Below the pieces are notes generated by a model that did not search any database, was not told the DNA's origin, and worked only from the letters and a program-made list of their open reading frames with translations. Below are positions 8,340 to 17,698 of a stretch of 64,000 bases of DNA, piece after piece. Origin of the DNA: SZUA-36 sp963774415 (GTDB taxonomy: Bacteria > Pseudomonadota > Gammaproteobacteria > Xanthomonadales > SZUA-36). A program made the translations under genes and the position numbers. Numbering within the stretch: the stretch's first letter is position 1; each line of letters begins with the position of its first letter. The stretch lies in contig CAVZEU010000005.1 of assembly GCA_963774415.1 (NCBI GenBank), forward strand, positions 228,210 to 292,209, given 5' to 3'.

Positions 8340-8738
8340 TCAGTCCTCAACCGCCAACAGCGCCTGCCCTCGCCGGAGGATATCGTCCATGTGGTTGAAT
8401 TCTTCCAGTTCGCCGAGCGCGATGTGCGGGGCGGCAGGTGCATAGTTGTCGAAGTCGCGCTCGAGATCGGCGCTTTTAACCTTGTCGTTGTGCAGGCGCA
8501 TGAAGCCCTCCAGGCCCTCGCGGCGGTCAAACAGCAGCCAAACCGTGGCGTAGGAGTCGGTGGATTCCGGCTCACCGCTCATGCCGAACACGGAGTGCTG
8601 GATCATGACGCGCTTGGGCATGAAGCCGTTGATCCGGTGATAGGTGCCGATACCCTTGGGCATGTGCACCGCGCGCCAGTGCTCCAGGTTGAATTCCTGG
8701 CCGCTCTGTCGCGGATAGCGAATACTTACTACGTACAT
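8340..8738 (-). CDS. EthD-domain protein
   Basis: This is a 132-residue cytosolic protein of the dimeric alpha/beta barrel type. The EthD pattern is visible from the start: MYVVSIRYPRQSGQEFNLEHW, with a conserved HMPKG, and ATVWLLFDRREGLEGFM in the second half. EthD-like proteins are accessory factors or small enzymes in ether, polyketide and aromatic metabolism. GGGAGAAG precedes ATG 8738. It lies 22 bases downstream of the 2OG-Fe(II) oxygenase gene on the same strand, which suggests a shared transcript and a role in the same oxidative pathway. Its 3' end faces the NpdG-like gene. Confidence 0.8.
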   Translation of the reverse strand: MYVVSIRYPRQSGQEFNLEHWRAVHMPKGIGTYHRINGFMPKRVMIQHSVFGMSGEPESTDSYATVWLLFDRREGLEGFMRLHNDKVKSADLERDFDNYAPAAPHIALGELEEFNHMDDILRRGQALLAVED

Positions 8739-8760
8739 ATTCTTCTCCCGGTCCAGGTTG

Positions 8761-9720
8761 TCAGCCGTAGGCCTTCTCGAAACTCTCGAGTACCCGCTCG
8801 CCGCAGGTCATGGTGTCGTACAGGGCCGGTTCATTGCCCGTAACCACCGGCTGCATCACGGTATCGAAATCGGGATCGACGAACATCGCAATGGCCTGGC
8901 GGCTGCGGTCGGAACTATTCACGACGCGGTGCTCGTTGGACAGGAGGCGGCCGTTGGTCCATTGCTCCAGGCAATCGCCCACGTTGACCACGAAAGTGCC
9001 GGGAATGGGGTGCGCGGTGACCCATTCGCCGTCGCCCGAGAGCACCTGCAGCCCGCCGACCTCGTCCTGGTACAAAAGCGTCAGCACGCCCCAGTCCGTG
9101 TGCGGGCCGATGCCGAACTGCGCCTCCCCCAGTTCCTCCGGCTGCGGGGGATAGTACAGCGCCGACCCCCTGGAGATCGTTTTATCGAAGTGGGAGATGA
9201 AGTACTTCTCGTCGATCTCCATGGCCAGCGCGATGCCTTCCAGAATACGCTTGCCGACATCGACGCAGGCCTCGAAATAAGCCGTCAGCACCCTTTTCAT
9301 TTCGGGCAAGAAATCCGGCCAGCGGTTGGGTCCGACCAGCGGGATGTCGGCGAGTTCGTCCAACGTCCGCGCATCGAACTCCCGCCCCCACAGGAACGTT
9401 TCCCTGAAGTCGCGGGTGGTGCTGTACTGCATGATGCCCTTGTAGGGGGTGATGTAACCGCGCTTTTTTTCCGTCACGCTGACCGACTCCTTGTCCGTTG
9501 ACGGACTGTGGAAAAAAGTGCGCGTGACCCGAAACACATCGTCGATCAGCGCTTGCGGTACGCCGTGGTTCTTGACGTAGAAGAAGCCCACGCCGTTGGC
9601 CGCGATACACATTTCCTCGGCGACGCGGCGCTTGGCCTCGCCGCCGTCCTTGATCAGCGGGCCGATGTCCACGACCGGTATGCTCTCGATCGGTATTCTC
9701 TTGGCGACGGCGAAGTTCAC
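8761..9720 (-). CDS. 2-oxoglutarate/Fe(II)-dependent oxygenase, isopenicillin N synthase-like
   Basis: The 319-residue enzyme has the DIOX_N region (SIPVVDIGPLIKDGGEAKRR, then NGVGFFYVKNHGVP at about residues 44-57) followed by the catalytic double-stranded beta-helix. Iron ligands are visible as H207 and D209 (HTDWG) and H264 (NEHRVVN), and the 2OG-anchoring arginine is in RSRQAIAMF. These enzymes hydroxylate, desaturate or cyclise small molecules; the substrate here is unknown. The start is GTG 9720, supported by GGGGGAG seven bases upstream. It sits between a TonB-dependent receptor and an EthD gene, all on the minus strand, which points to modification of an imported compound. Confidence 0.85.
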   Translation of the reverse strand: MNFAVAKRIPIESIPVVDIGPLIKDGGEAKRRVAEEMCIAANGVGFFYVKNHGVPQALIDDVFRVTRTFFHSPSTDKESVSVTEKKRGYITPYKGIMQYSTTRDFRETFLWGREFDARTLDELADIPLVGPNRWPDFLPEMKRVLTAYFEACVDVGKRILEGIALAMEIDEKYFISHFDKTISRGSALYYPPQPEELGEAQFGIGPHTDWGVLTLLYQDEVGGLQVLSGDGEWVTAHPIPGTFVVNVGDCLEQWTNGRLLSNEHRVVNSSDRSRQAIAMFVDPDFDTVMQPVVTGNEPALYDTMTCGERVLESFEKAYG

Positions 9721-9770
9721 GGATACACTCCCCCAGGCGTTCTGGTATTGTCAGTCATCTCGAGTTGCGC

Positions 9771-12149
9771 TCAGAAGAAGTTGTAACGGAAGTCCACGCC
9801 GAACCACCGGGGTTTGCCGGGTACCAGCGAGTTGGAGCCGGTGGCGTTGGACAGGTCGTAGCCGATCGTGTAATAACGTTCGTCGGCGAAGTTGTTGACG
9901 AAAAATTCCGCCTTGAACTTGCCGTCAGACCGGGTCCAGCCAAGACGCAGGTTGGCGATCGTATAATCCGGCAGGCGCGAAGCGGCGAAATTACGGATAT
10001 TGTCCCAGAACTTTGACGCGTAGTTGAAGCTGACCTGGGCGAATACCGAACCGCCCCACACCGGTTGCGGAAAGTTGTAACGCGCCAGGCCGGCCATCTG
10101 CCATGTCGGCGTGAAGCTGGGCTCGGTATCAACGTAAATGCCGGGACCCAATTGCACGTCGTAGATCTTTGCATCGATGTAAGAAACGTTGAAGCTCAGA
10201 TCCAGGTTGTCCGTCGGCGACGAGAAAATTTCCAGTTCGGCGCCCTTGTACTTGGCGTCGACGTTGCGGACCCATCCGGTGATCTGGGTGAAGAAAAAAC
10301 CCTGGTAGTTGTTGTAGTCGTAGTAATAGAACGAACCGTTGATGCGGGTGGTGCCGCCGAACAGCTTGTCCCACTTGAAACCGGTCTCGTACGACGTCAG
10401 CACTTCCTCCTGGTACGGGATGTCCTCGGCCGGAAAGCCGGCGCCGAACGTGAACGGTGCGTTGAAACCCCCGGCCTTGACGCCGCGGTTGACGCCGGTG
10501 AAAAGCAACAGGTCGTCACTCGCGTGGAAATCCAGCTGGAGCTTACCGCTCCACAGGTTTTTGTTCTGTGTGTGGTCACGCTTCGGTTGCGGTGAAAACA
10601 GCGGCATGTCAGTTTCGAGCTTGACCGGGCTGGTGCTGAGGAAAAACGTCTCCTCGCCGGTGAAATCCTTCTCCTCGCGGATGCCGCGAAGTCCCCCGAT
10701 CAGCGTCAACTTGCCGGTCAGATCGTATTCGACCTGTCCGAACAGCGACCAGGAATTGGTCTCCAGGCTGGTCAGAGCCGCATCCTCCCACGGGGCACCG
10801 ACCAGCGGCTCGAACAGGTAGTCGGCGTCGGCGGTGATCGCCACGCCGGCATCGAGGTTGATGTTCAGGTAGTAGGCGCCCGTTACCCAGCGGAATCGCT
10901 CGCTTTCGCCGTTCAAGCGGATTTCTTGCGAGAAGGTGTGGGCCTCGGCGTCGAACAGGACGTTGATCGTCGAGGCCGGGCCGCCATCGGCCGGGATGCC
11001 CTGAAACTTTTCAAAATGCTTATAATCGGTGACCGAGGTCAGCGTCGTTTTGTCGCCGAAGTTCCAGGTCAGCTTGCCGGTGACCCCCCACGTATCGGTC
11101 GAGTTGAGGTGTTCGAAGGCGAAGTCCATCGCGCACTTCAGGTGCTTGCGGTCCTTCGGAGTACAACTGGGGCCATACAGGTTGCCGCCCGGCGGGCGCA
11201 GCAGGTCCGGGTCGAACGACAGCGGGTGGTCGATCGGTGTGCCGTCCGGCAACATGGCCTCGCGCGTCTCGTTCGGACCGGCGACGATCGTGCCGACGTG
11301 GTTGCCGGCCGCGTCGAAGATCGGCACGGTCGGCAGTTCCAGGAATGGCGCGGTGCCCTCGTTCGTCCTGGCGTAGCTGCCGATCAGCAGGAAATCGGCG
11401 TCGTCGCTGGGCTCGAACAGCAACTGCCCGCGCAACGCCAGCGTGTTGTCGTTGAAAGTGTCCTGGCCGCCGTAGGGCAACGGCTTGCCGTCGAGCGTGA
11501 CGGCGCGGTTGGGATAGTCGTTTTTCAGAATCGGGTCAAAACGATCGTAAAGCACCGCGAAACGGCCCGAGACCGTGTCGGAGAGAGGGCCGCCGGCTGC
11601 GCCTTCGAAGCGGACCTGGTTGTAAGAACCCAGGGTCAGGTCGGCATAGCCCTCATTTTCGCGCGTCGGCCGCCTGGAAATGTAGTGCACAAGCCCGCCC
11701 GTCGCGTTGCGGCCGAACAGCGTGCCCTGCGGGCCCTTCAGTATTTCCACGCGGTCCAGGTCGAACAGGCCGAACACCTGGCCCTGGCCAAAGGCGACGT
11801 AGGTGTCATCGATATAGACCGCCACCGGCGCCTCGGTCTGATCGTTGAAATCGTTTTGCGTCACGCCACGTATCGTGAACAGTGTCTTTTCGCCGCCGTT
11901 GTTGCCGCTGATAAAAACACCCGGTGTCATGCGGGCGATGTCGAAGCTGTCCTCGAAACCCAGCTCTTTCATCTGCGTGCCGGAAAAGGCCGTAATCGTA
12001 ATGCCAACGTCCTGAATGGATTGTTCCCTTTTCTGCGCTGTCACGGTGATCTCTTCCAGCGCTCCGGCAGCGGCGCAGGCGATGGGCGCGGCCCCTATCA
12101 GGCCAGATAACCCAACCAATATCGATATGACGCCAATTGACCTGGTCAT
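9771..12149 (-). CDS. TonB-dependent outer-membrane receptor
   Basis: The 792-residue protein begins at ATG 12149, after GGAGGG, with a signal peptide ending near CAAAG. The TonB box region and plug follow (EEITVTAQKREQSIQDVG, then FTIRGVTQNDF, VYIDDTYVAFGQG, and the hallmark VEILKGPQGTLFGRNATGG). The remainder is the 22-strand barrel, ending in the typical terminal aromatic (GVDFRYNFF). Receptors of this type import scarce, bulky substrates such as siderophores, plant or steroid compounds and glycans; the substrate cannot be read from sequence. The gene is divergent from a LysR regulator and heads a minus-strand group with a 2OG oxygenase and EthD protein, so it probably supplies their substrate. 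Confidence 0.9.
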   Translation of the reverse strand: MTRSIGVISILVGLSGLIGAAPIACAAAGALEEITVTAQKREQSIQDVGITITAFSGTQMKELGFEDSFDIARMTPGVFISGNNGGEKTLFTIRGVTQNDFNDQTEAPVAVYIDDTYVAFGQGQVFGLFDLDRVEILKGPQGTLFGRNATGGLVHYISRRPTRENEGYADLTLGSYNQVRFEGAAGGPLSDTVSGRFAVLYDRFDPILKNDYPNRAVTLDGKPLPYGGQDTFNDNTLALRGQLLFEPSDDADFLLIGSYARTNEGTAPFLELPTVPIFDAAGNHVGTIVAGPNETREAMLPDGTPIDHPLSFDPDLLRPPGGNLYGPSCTPKDRKHLKCAMDFAFEHLNSTDTWGVTGKLTWNFGDKTTLTSVTDYKHFEKFQGIPADGGPASTINVLFDAEAHTFSQEIRLNGESERFRWVTGAYYLNINLDAGVAITADADYLFEPLVGAPWEDAALTSLETNSWSLFGQVEYDLTGKLTLIGGLRGIREEKDFTGEETFFLSTSPVKLETDMPLFSPQPKRDHTQNKNLWSGKLQLDFHASDDLLLFTGVNRGVKAGGFNAPFTFGAGFPAEDIPYQEEVLTSYETGFKWDKLFGGTTRINGSFYYYDYNNYQGFFFTQITGWVRNVDAKYKGAELEIFSSPTDNLDLSFNVSYIDAKIYDVQLGPGIYVDTEPSFTPTWQMAGLARYNFPQPVWGGSVFAQVSFNYASKFWDNIRNFAASRLPDYTIANLRLGWTRSDGKFKAEFFVNNFADERYYTIGYDLSNATGSNSLVPGKPRWFGVDFRYNFF

Positions 12150-12284
12150 GAACCCTCCACAGATTGTCGCTTTGATCAGAATTCGGTTTCCCCGCTTCGG
12201 GGTCACCCTACCGCCGAATGCCCCTGCTTGTAGCTGCAAATGATTTTTACTCGCATATCGGCTTAAAAAGAGTATACTTTTGTG

Positions 12285-12300
12285 AATATAAATTTATATT
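12285..12300. promoter_or_regulatory. Perfect 16-bp AT palindrome, candidate LysR operator
   Basis: AATATAAATTTATATT is a perfect palindrome in the AT-rich gap between the divergent TonB receptor gene and the LysR gene, 39 bases before the LysR start codon. It contains the T-N11-A spacing typical of LysR sites. The placement suits autorepression plus control of the receptor, but AT-rich palindromes can also be promoter sequence. Confidence 0.45.
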
Positions 12301-12338
12301 ATTTATTTTTTCACATTATTGTTTACTAATATTCAACT

Positions 12339-13256
12339 ATGAACCGCTGGGAATTGCTGCAAACTTTCGTCTCCGTGGTCGATTGCGGCAGCTTTTCCGC
12401 CGCGGCCAAGCGCCTCGACGTATCCAAGTCGCTTGTCAGTAAACGCATCTCGCAACTGGAACGCCGCCTGGGCACCCAGGTGTTGTTTCGGACGACCCGC
12501 CAACTCAGCCCCACCGATGCGGGCGAGACGCTGTTCAGAAAATGCGACCGCTTGTTCAGCAGCCTCGAAGAAGCGGAACAGTCCGTGCTCAACCTCGAAG
12601 ACGTCCCCCGCGGGCACCTGCGCGTGGTCTGCACCGACATCCTCGGCGAGCGCTACATGTCGCTGATGGCGGCCCGCTTCAGCGCCCTGCACCCCCAACT
12701 CAAAATCGACGTGCACGTCACCTCCCGGCTGGTCGACCTGGTCGCGGAAGGCTACGACCTGGCCGTGCGCTACGGCAAACTCACCGATTCATCGCTAAAG
12801 GCCCGCAAGGTGTTTGAATTGCCGCACGTCGTCAGCGCGTCACCGGCATACTTCGAAGCCCACGGCAAGCCCGGTACACCCGATGAACTGCGCGACCACA
12901 GCTGCCTCGTCGCCAATTTCGAACCCTGCGCGACCTGGCGCTTCCGGATCGGAGGCCACAATGTCGATATCGACCTGGAAGGGAACTGGCGCAGCAACAA
13001 TGCCTCGGCACTGATCACGGCCTGCGTGCAGGGGCTCGGCATATCCCGCCTGCCGGAGCTTTATGTCAGGGAGTACCTGCGCCGCGGCGAACTCGTATCG
13101 ATACTCAACGCATACCAGTCGGACCCTTTGCCGGTCTGGCTGGTCTATCCGAACACCCGCTTCGTCTCAACCAAGGTGCGCATGTTCATCGATTTTTTTG
13201 CCGAAAAAATCGAGGCGTTTACGGCGCCCTCCCAAGCGGCGCGTCCGCCCGCCTGA
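12339..13256 (+). CDS. LysR family transcriptional regulator
   Basis: This 305-residue regulator has the N-terminal winged helix-turn-helix (WELLQTFVSVVDCGSFSAAA, then SKSLVSKRISQLERRLGTQV, residues about 4-50) and the periplasmic-binding-like effector domain (from GHLRVVCTDILGERY at about 90). The central DLAVRYGKLTDSSLKAR and GLGISRLPELYVREYL match the common DsdA/YafC-like LysR subgroup. The effector is unknown. The gene is divergent from the TonB receptor and runs in the same direction as the GMC oxidoreductase pair that starts 31 bases downstream, so it may control both sides of this locus. Confidence 0.9.
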   Translation: MNRWELLQTFVSVVDCGSFSAAAKRLDVSKSLVSKRISQLERRLGTQVLFRTTRQLSPTDAGETLFRKCDRLFSSLEEAEQSVLNLEDVPRGHLRVVCTDILGERYMSLMAARFSALHPQLKIDVHVTSRLVDLVAEGYDLAVRYGKLTDSSLKARKVFELPHVVSASPAYFEAHGKPGTPDELRDHSCLVANFEPCATWRFRIGGHNVDIDLEGNWRSNNASALITACVQGLGISRLPELYVREYLRRGELVSILNAYQSDPLPVWLVYPNTRFVSTKVRMFIDFFAEKIEAFTAPSQAARPPA

Positions 13257-13287
13257 CCCGATTCGGGGACAACACGAGGAAATCCCG

Positions 13288-13857
13288 ATGAAACTGACCA
13301 GACGCTCTCTCGTTGACCGGGCGCTCAAGAGTTCGCTGCTCTGCCTGACCTTCAACATCGCCGGCACACCGCTGCTGTTGACGCCGGAACAGGCACACGC
13401 CCGGGGCGTTCCCCTGAAGCAGCTCGAAGAAACGCAGGCCCGCCGGCTCAGGTTGCTGGCGGAGGCCATGGTGCCCGGCGCTGTGGAAAAAGGCGTGGTC
13501 GAGTTCATCGACCACCAACTCGGCACGGACCCGAACGAAGCGCTGCTGATTGCGAAATATTTCGGCGTCGCCCTGCCCTATCACGACTTTTACGCCAAGG
13601 GTGTCGCAACCGCGGCCGCGATGTCGCAAAAGGCGTTCGGAAAGGTCCTCGACGACCTTGATGCCGCCGAAACCGGACAATTGGTCAAGTCGATGGCGGC
13701 ACCCGGTGCCATCGTCGACGGTTTTCCTATTTTTCTGTTTTACCTGTGCCTGCGTTCGGATGCGGTGGATGTCGTTTACGGCACGCCGGAAGGCTTCGAG
13801 AAACTGAACATACCGTATATGCCGCACATCATGCCGCCGGAGGGATGGGATGCCTGA
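13288..13857 (+). CDS. Gluconate 2-dehydrogenase subunit 3-like protein
   Basis: The 189-residue exported protein begins MKLTRRSLVDRALKSSLLCL, which is short for a Tat leader but has the twin arginine; AGGA lies at good distance from ATG 13288. The region from about residue 45 (QARRLRLLAEAMVPGA) matches the small gamma subunit of membrane-associated gluconate or sorbitol dehydrogenases, which helps export or hold the flavoprotein subunit. Its stop overlaps the start of the GMC oxidoreductase by 8 bases, the usual order for the two-gene enzyme. No cytochrome c subunit follows, so the electron acceptor is unclear. Confidence 0.8.
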   Translation: MKLTRRSLVDRALKSSLLCLTFNIAGTPLLLTPEQAHARGVPLKQLEETQARRLRLLAEAMVPGAVEKGVVEFIDHQLGTDPNEALLIAKYFGVALPYHDFYAKGVATAAAMSQKAFGKVLDDLDAAETGQLVKSMAAPGAIVDGFPIFLFYLCLRSDAVDVVYGTPEGFEKLNIPYMPHIMPPEGWDA

Positions 13858-15440
13858 AACGATGGGTAAAACAATGGAAGCCGTCGATGCCGTGGTCGTG
13901 GGTACCGGCGCCGCGGGCAGCCTGGTCTCGGCGGCGCTGGCGGAAGCCGGCAAGAGCGTGGTGGTGCTGGAGCGCGGTCATGCCCGCAAGCTGACCGACC
14001 TTTACAGTTCACAGATCTGGGCACGGCGACTGAAGTGGGCCTCTCCCGAGGTCGTCGAAGCCGGCCCGGACAGCATCTGGTACAACTTCAACGCGGGCCA
14101 CGGCTACGGCGGCGCGGCGGTACACCATTACGCCGTATGGCCGCGCTTCCACGAGGCCGATTTCCACGCCAAGAGCCGCTACGGACACTCGCTGGACTGG
14201 CCGTTCGAGTATTCCGAATTACGCCCGTACTACGACCAGGTGCAAAAGGAAGTCGGCATGTCCGGCGACGCAAAACGGGAGATCTGGCGGCCCGAGGGCG
14301 ACCCGTACCCGTGCCCGCCGATGCTGATCACCAACCACGGCCGTACACTCGCGCGCGGTTTCGAGGCGCTCGGCATGCGCACCGCGCCGGTGCCGATGGC
14401 CATTCTTTCTCAGCCGTACAATGGCCGTCCCGGCTGTATCTGGGACGGCTGGTGCGATGCCGGCTGCCCGATCGGGGCGCTGGCCAATCCACTGGCTGTG
14501 TATCTGCCGCGCGCGGAAAAAGCCGGCGCGGAGCTGCGGCCTGACGCCGCCGTTACGCGGGTGCTCACCGACAAGACCGGCAAAAGAGCGATTGGGGTCG
14601 AGTATTTCACACCGGCCGGCGAAGCCGTCTTCCAGCCTGCCGACACGGTCGTTTTGTGTGCGTTTACCATCGAGAACGTGCGCATCCTGCTCAATTCGGC
14701 CAATGCCACCCACCCGGACGGCCTGGCCAATGGCAGCGGCGCGCTCGGCCGTTACCTGATGTCCCATGCCGCCGTCAGCATCTATCGGCATGTTCGAGGA
14801 GGAGATGCAGAATCATCTCGGAGCGACGGGCGGACAGCTCATCTGCCAGGACGCGTTCGGCAAGACTCACGACCCGGGCGGTGCATACGGCAGCCGCCAG
14901 TGGGAGATCGGCCTGGCGCTGAAGCCGAACGACCTCCTGGGCGTGGCCATGTCCCGGCCGGACCTCTTCGGCCCGGCGCTGGATGATTTCATGCAAAAAA
15001 GCGCGCGCCACATGGGTACCATGGCCGGTGTCTGCGAGGACGAGGCGCTGGCGCACAACCGTATCGAACTGGACTCGAGGAAGGATCGCTTCGGCTTTCC
15101 ACTGGCCAAAGTCGTCTACGAAACCAGCGCCAGCGGCCGCAAGCTATGGCAGACCGCGGTGAAAGAAGGCACCAGGGTCTTCAAGGCGGCCGGGGCGAAT
15201 GAAGTCTGGCACGGCCCCCAGGGCGGTCAGCATATCATGGGCGGTACGGTCCTGGGCAAGGACCCGTCGAGTTCCGTGCTCAACGCGGCCGGCCAGGCGC
15301 ATGAGGTCGACAACCTGTTCGCGGCCGGGCCCGGCGTGTTCCCAAGCAGCTCCGCCGCCAACTCGACGTTCACCGCCAAAGCCATGGCGATGAAGACGGC
15401 CAGGTTCATCATCGACAACTGGGGCAGCCTGAAGGCCTGA
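13850..15440 (+). pseudogene. GMC-family oxidoreductase, single frameshift
   Basis: The two halves of one flavoprotein lie in different frames. The first starts at ATG 13850 (or ATG 13862/13874) with the FAD-binding motif AVVVGTGAAGSLVSAALAEAG and the family features GHGYGGAAVHHYAVWPRFHE and RPGCIWDGWCDAGCP. After SHAAVSIY the frame is lost, and the next frame resumes with GMFEEEMQNHLGATGG. Removing one base at about 14783-14787 makes the reading continuous to TGA 15440, including the C-terminal active-site region HIMGGTVLGKDPSSSVLN and AANSTFTAKAMA. Intact, it would be the roughly 530-residue catalytic subunit of a gluconate-type dehydrogenase that oxidises an alcohol or sugar in the periplasm. 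The rest is well kept, so a sequencing error is plausible. Confidence 0.8.
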
Positions 15441-15461
15441 TTGCCGGGTTGGGCTTCGATC

Positions 15462-17684
15462 TCACCCACCGAGGTTCAGACAGGAACTCGCCTGCACATT
15501 GATGTTGTAATCCGGTCCGCTGGGTGTGGGGCTACCGCGCAATTCAAATACCGCGTTGGCGCCAACGCCGTTGGTGACTTCGCTGTTCTTCACCAGCAGG
15601 TTGCCCGTCGAGCAGGCCCAGTAGTCCTGCCCGGCCTTGTCATAGCCGTATACCTGCAGGCGCGGGTTGGTCGATGAAGCCGGCACGACACATTCATAGC
15701 CGGTGGGCGTACGGTCGCACAAGGCGCCGTTGACGCCCCTGACTTCGATGTCGGTGGCCCTCAGGCCGTTCACCGTTTCACCCAGCGTCCCGGAAACGAC
15801 GATTGAGCCCGAATCGTCACCGGGTACCGTGCAACCGCCGCCATTGGCCGCATCCAGCGATTCCACCACGATCGTGGCCATTCTCTGGTTGTTGTCATAG
15901 GTCGGGTCGATGGGGTTGGTATCGGTAAAACCGAGGTTGCTGCGGTTGCCGCGGGACTCGACCGTCGAACAGCCAAAGGCGTCCCGCGAGGCCACGCCGC
16001 GGCTGTGCGCATTCTGGTCCTCGAGGCCTTCGTTGGTGGTATCCACCGGGGTGTTGGTCGGTGTTTCGTTCCAACGGTACAGCCAGGTCAGCTGAACATC
16101 GAAAAACGGGATGATCTCAAGCAGGTTCGTGGTGCCGGTACGGTCCAGAACGACATCGCCACTCTGACAGGTTGTGGCGTCACCGCCGGAGCGCAGACAG
16201 TCGATGACGGTACGTATGTCATAGCTGAGATAATCGATGTAAATACCGCGGGAGCGCAATTGCTGGGTCTCCAAACCGTTCAGCGGGAGTTGGGTCCAGG
16301 AGGGAAACTCACCCGGCTGCAGGGGCGTGGGATAAATCCCGCTCACGGTCGGCTGCGCCACGCAGGGCGACGGGCCGCCGATACAGGGCGGGTTGGTCTC
16401 GTAATCCACATAGGTTGCATTTTCGAACGCGTCGGCCGCATTGGTCACGTAATCGGAATACACCTGCACTTCGGAGGTCTCGTCCAGGAAGTCGGCGGGG
16501 AATACGTGCATCTCCTCCTGCCTGAAATCCTGGGCGACCTTGAAAAAGCCGTCCTTACGTATCAGCCTGCAGGCCTCGACATAATGGTCTCCGTCGTTGA
16601 CGGCGAGCACCAGGGTCCCGGTACGGGTGCGATCGTAGTGCTTGTGGTCACCGCTGAAGGTGCCGGAGTCGTAGTATTGCCCCGTTGGCCTGAACGGGTC
16701 GTAGACATTGACCGCCGTGTCCGCGTTGTCCTCGGAGGAGGTGCCGCCGTCGTGGTGATCCCTGCAACAGGAATCGCACAGCGGCGATTGCAGATTATTG
16801 GCGGATTCGCCGTAGGGCTTGTTGACGAAATGCCCCTCGCGGTATTCGTCCCCGACCCATATCGTGGGCCTGCGTCCGGCATCCTCGGGCGTCCCCGGAG
16901 GCGCGTGCAGCGTGCACTCGCACGACACCGAGGAGAACTGTTCGCGGCGCAGAAACTTGGCGCCGGCGTCCGTCTGCGAGTAGGTGATGACATCGAAACG
17001 CGATTCCACCAACTCGCCCGCGCGGATGACGTCCGGTTCCGGAACGGTGGATTCCTTGAACTTGTTGTTGCCGAGCGAAAGCGACAGGATGTCGGGGTTG
17101 GCGCCCGGGGTATAGTCCACCTGCGGTTCGCCGGAACCGGTCGATTGCGTCATCACGAGGCTGTCGCCCTGCGTGGTTGCCGAGGAGATAACGCCTTGCA
17201 AGCGGACGCTCCCGCTGCCCAGACGGCCGGTGGTGGTTTGTCCATCCGCGACTTGGAACTCGGGAGAGGACCAGCTGACGTCGACGGTCACCTCTTTGAA
17301 GTCCGAATGCAGCTTCGACTCGGTGTTGGTGGTGGTGAATGACTTGGTCGCCGGGTCATAATAGTAATCGACCACGGTCTGCGTAATCCCGTAAACGTTG
17401 TTGCTGCGCGTGACCGAGCCGGTCGCATTGGAAATGTCGGCGTAGGCGGAGATGACGCCGTCCGGATCGGTCTCCAGCAAACCGAAGCCCCTCAGGGCCT
17501 CGAGCCTTTCCTCGGCGATGTCGATGGCGACGGTGCGCATCGACGAATCGCTGCCGACGCGGGCCAGGTTGCCTTGCAGTTTCGCCAGGGCCAGCATGGC
17601 AATGGCGAAAACGAGGATCGCCATCAGGATTTCTATCAGGCTGAAGCCCGACGGGCGGACTGCCGGTGGGTGAAAACGTTTCAT
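15462..17684 (-). CDS. pilV: PilV-like minor pilin with a very large C-terminal region
   Basis: The N-terminus from ATG 17684 is a type IV pre-pilin leader: RPSGFSLIEILMAILVFAIA, with the G/F cleavage site and Glu+5, then a hydrophobic helix. RTVAIDIAEERLEALRGFG is typical of PilV. Ordinary PilV proteins are about 150-200 residues, but this one has 740. The long tail is rich in Asp, Gly, Thr and Cys (for example CECTLHAPPG and CDSCCRDHHDGG) and looks secreted and disulphide-bonded, without a domain I can name. It is the last gene of the fimT-pilW-pilX-pilV operon. Minor pilins prime pilus assembly and can carry adhesins at the tip; the tail could be such a tip module. Confidence 0.75.
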   Translation of the reverse strand: MKRFHPPAVRPSGFSLIEILMAILVFAIAMLALAKLQGNLARVGSDSSMRTVAIDIAEERLEALRGFGLLETDPDGVISAYADISNATGSVTRSNNVYGITQTVVDYYYDPATKSFTTTNTESKLHSDFKEVTVDVSWSSPEFQVADGQTTTGRLGSGSVRLQGVISSATTQGDSLVMTQSTGSGEPQVDYTPGANPDILSLSLGNNKFKESTVPEPDVIRAGELVESRFDVITYSQTDAGAKFLRREQFSSVSCECTLHAPPGTPEDAGRRPTIWVGDEYREGHFVNKPYGESANNLQSPLCDSCCRDHHDGGTSSEDNADTAVNVYDPFRPTGQYYDSGTFSGDHKHYDRTRTGTLVLAVNDGDHYVEACRLIRKDGFFKVAQDFRQEEMHVFPADFLDETSEVQVYSDYVTNAADAFENATYVDYETNPPCIGGPSPCVAQPTVSGIYPTPLQPGEFPSWTQLPLNGLETQQLRSRGIYIDYLSYDIRTVIDCLRSGGDATTCQSGDVVLDRTGTTNLLEIIPFFDVQLTWLYRWNETPTNTPVDTTNEGLEDQNAHSRGVASRDAFGCSTVESRGNRSNLGFTDTNPIDPTYDNNQRMATIVVESLDAANGGGCTVPGDDSGSIVVSGTLGETVNGLRATDIEVRGVNGALCDRTPTGYECVVPASSTNPRLQVYGYDKAGQDYWACSTGNLLVKNSEVTNGVGANAVFELRGSPTPSGPDYNINVQASSCLNLGG

Positions 17685-17698
17685 GTCCCGATGCCTCC

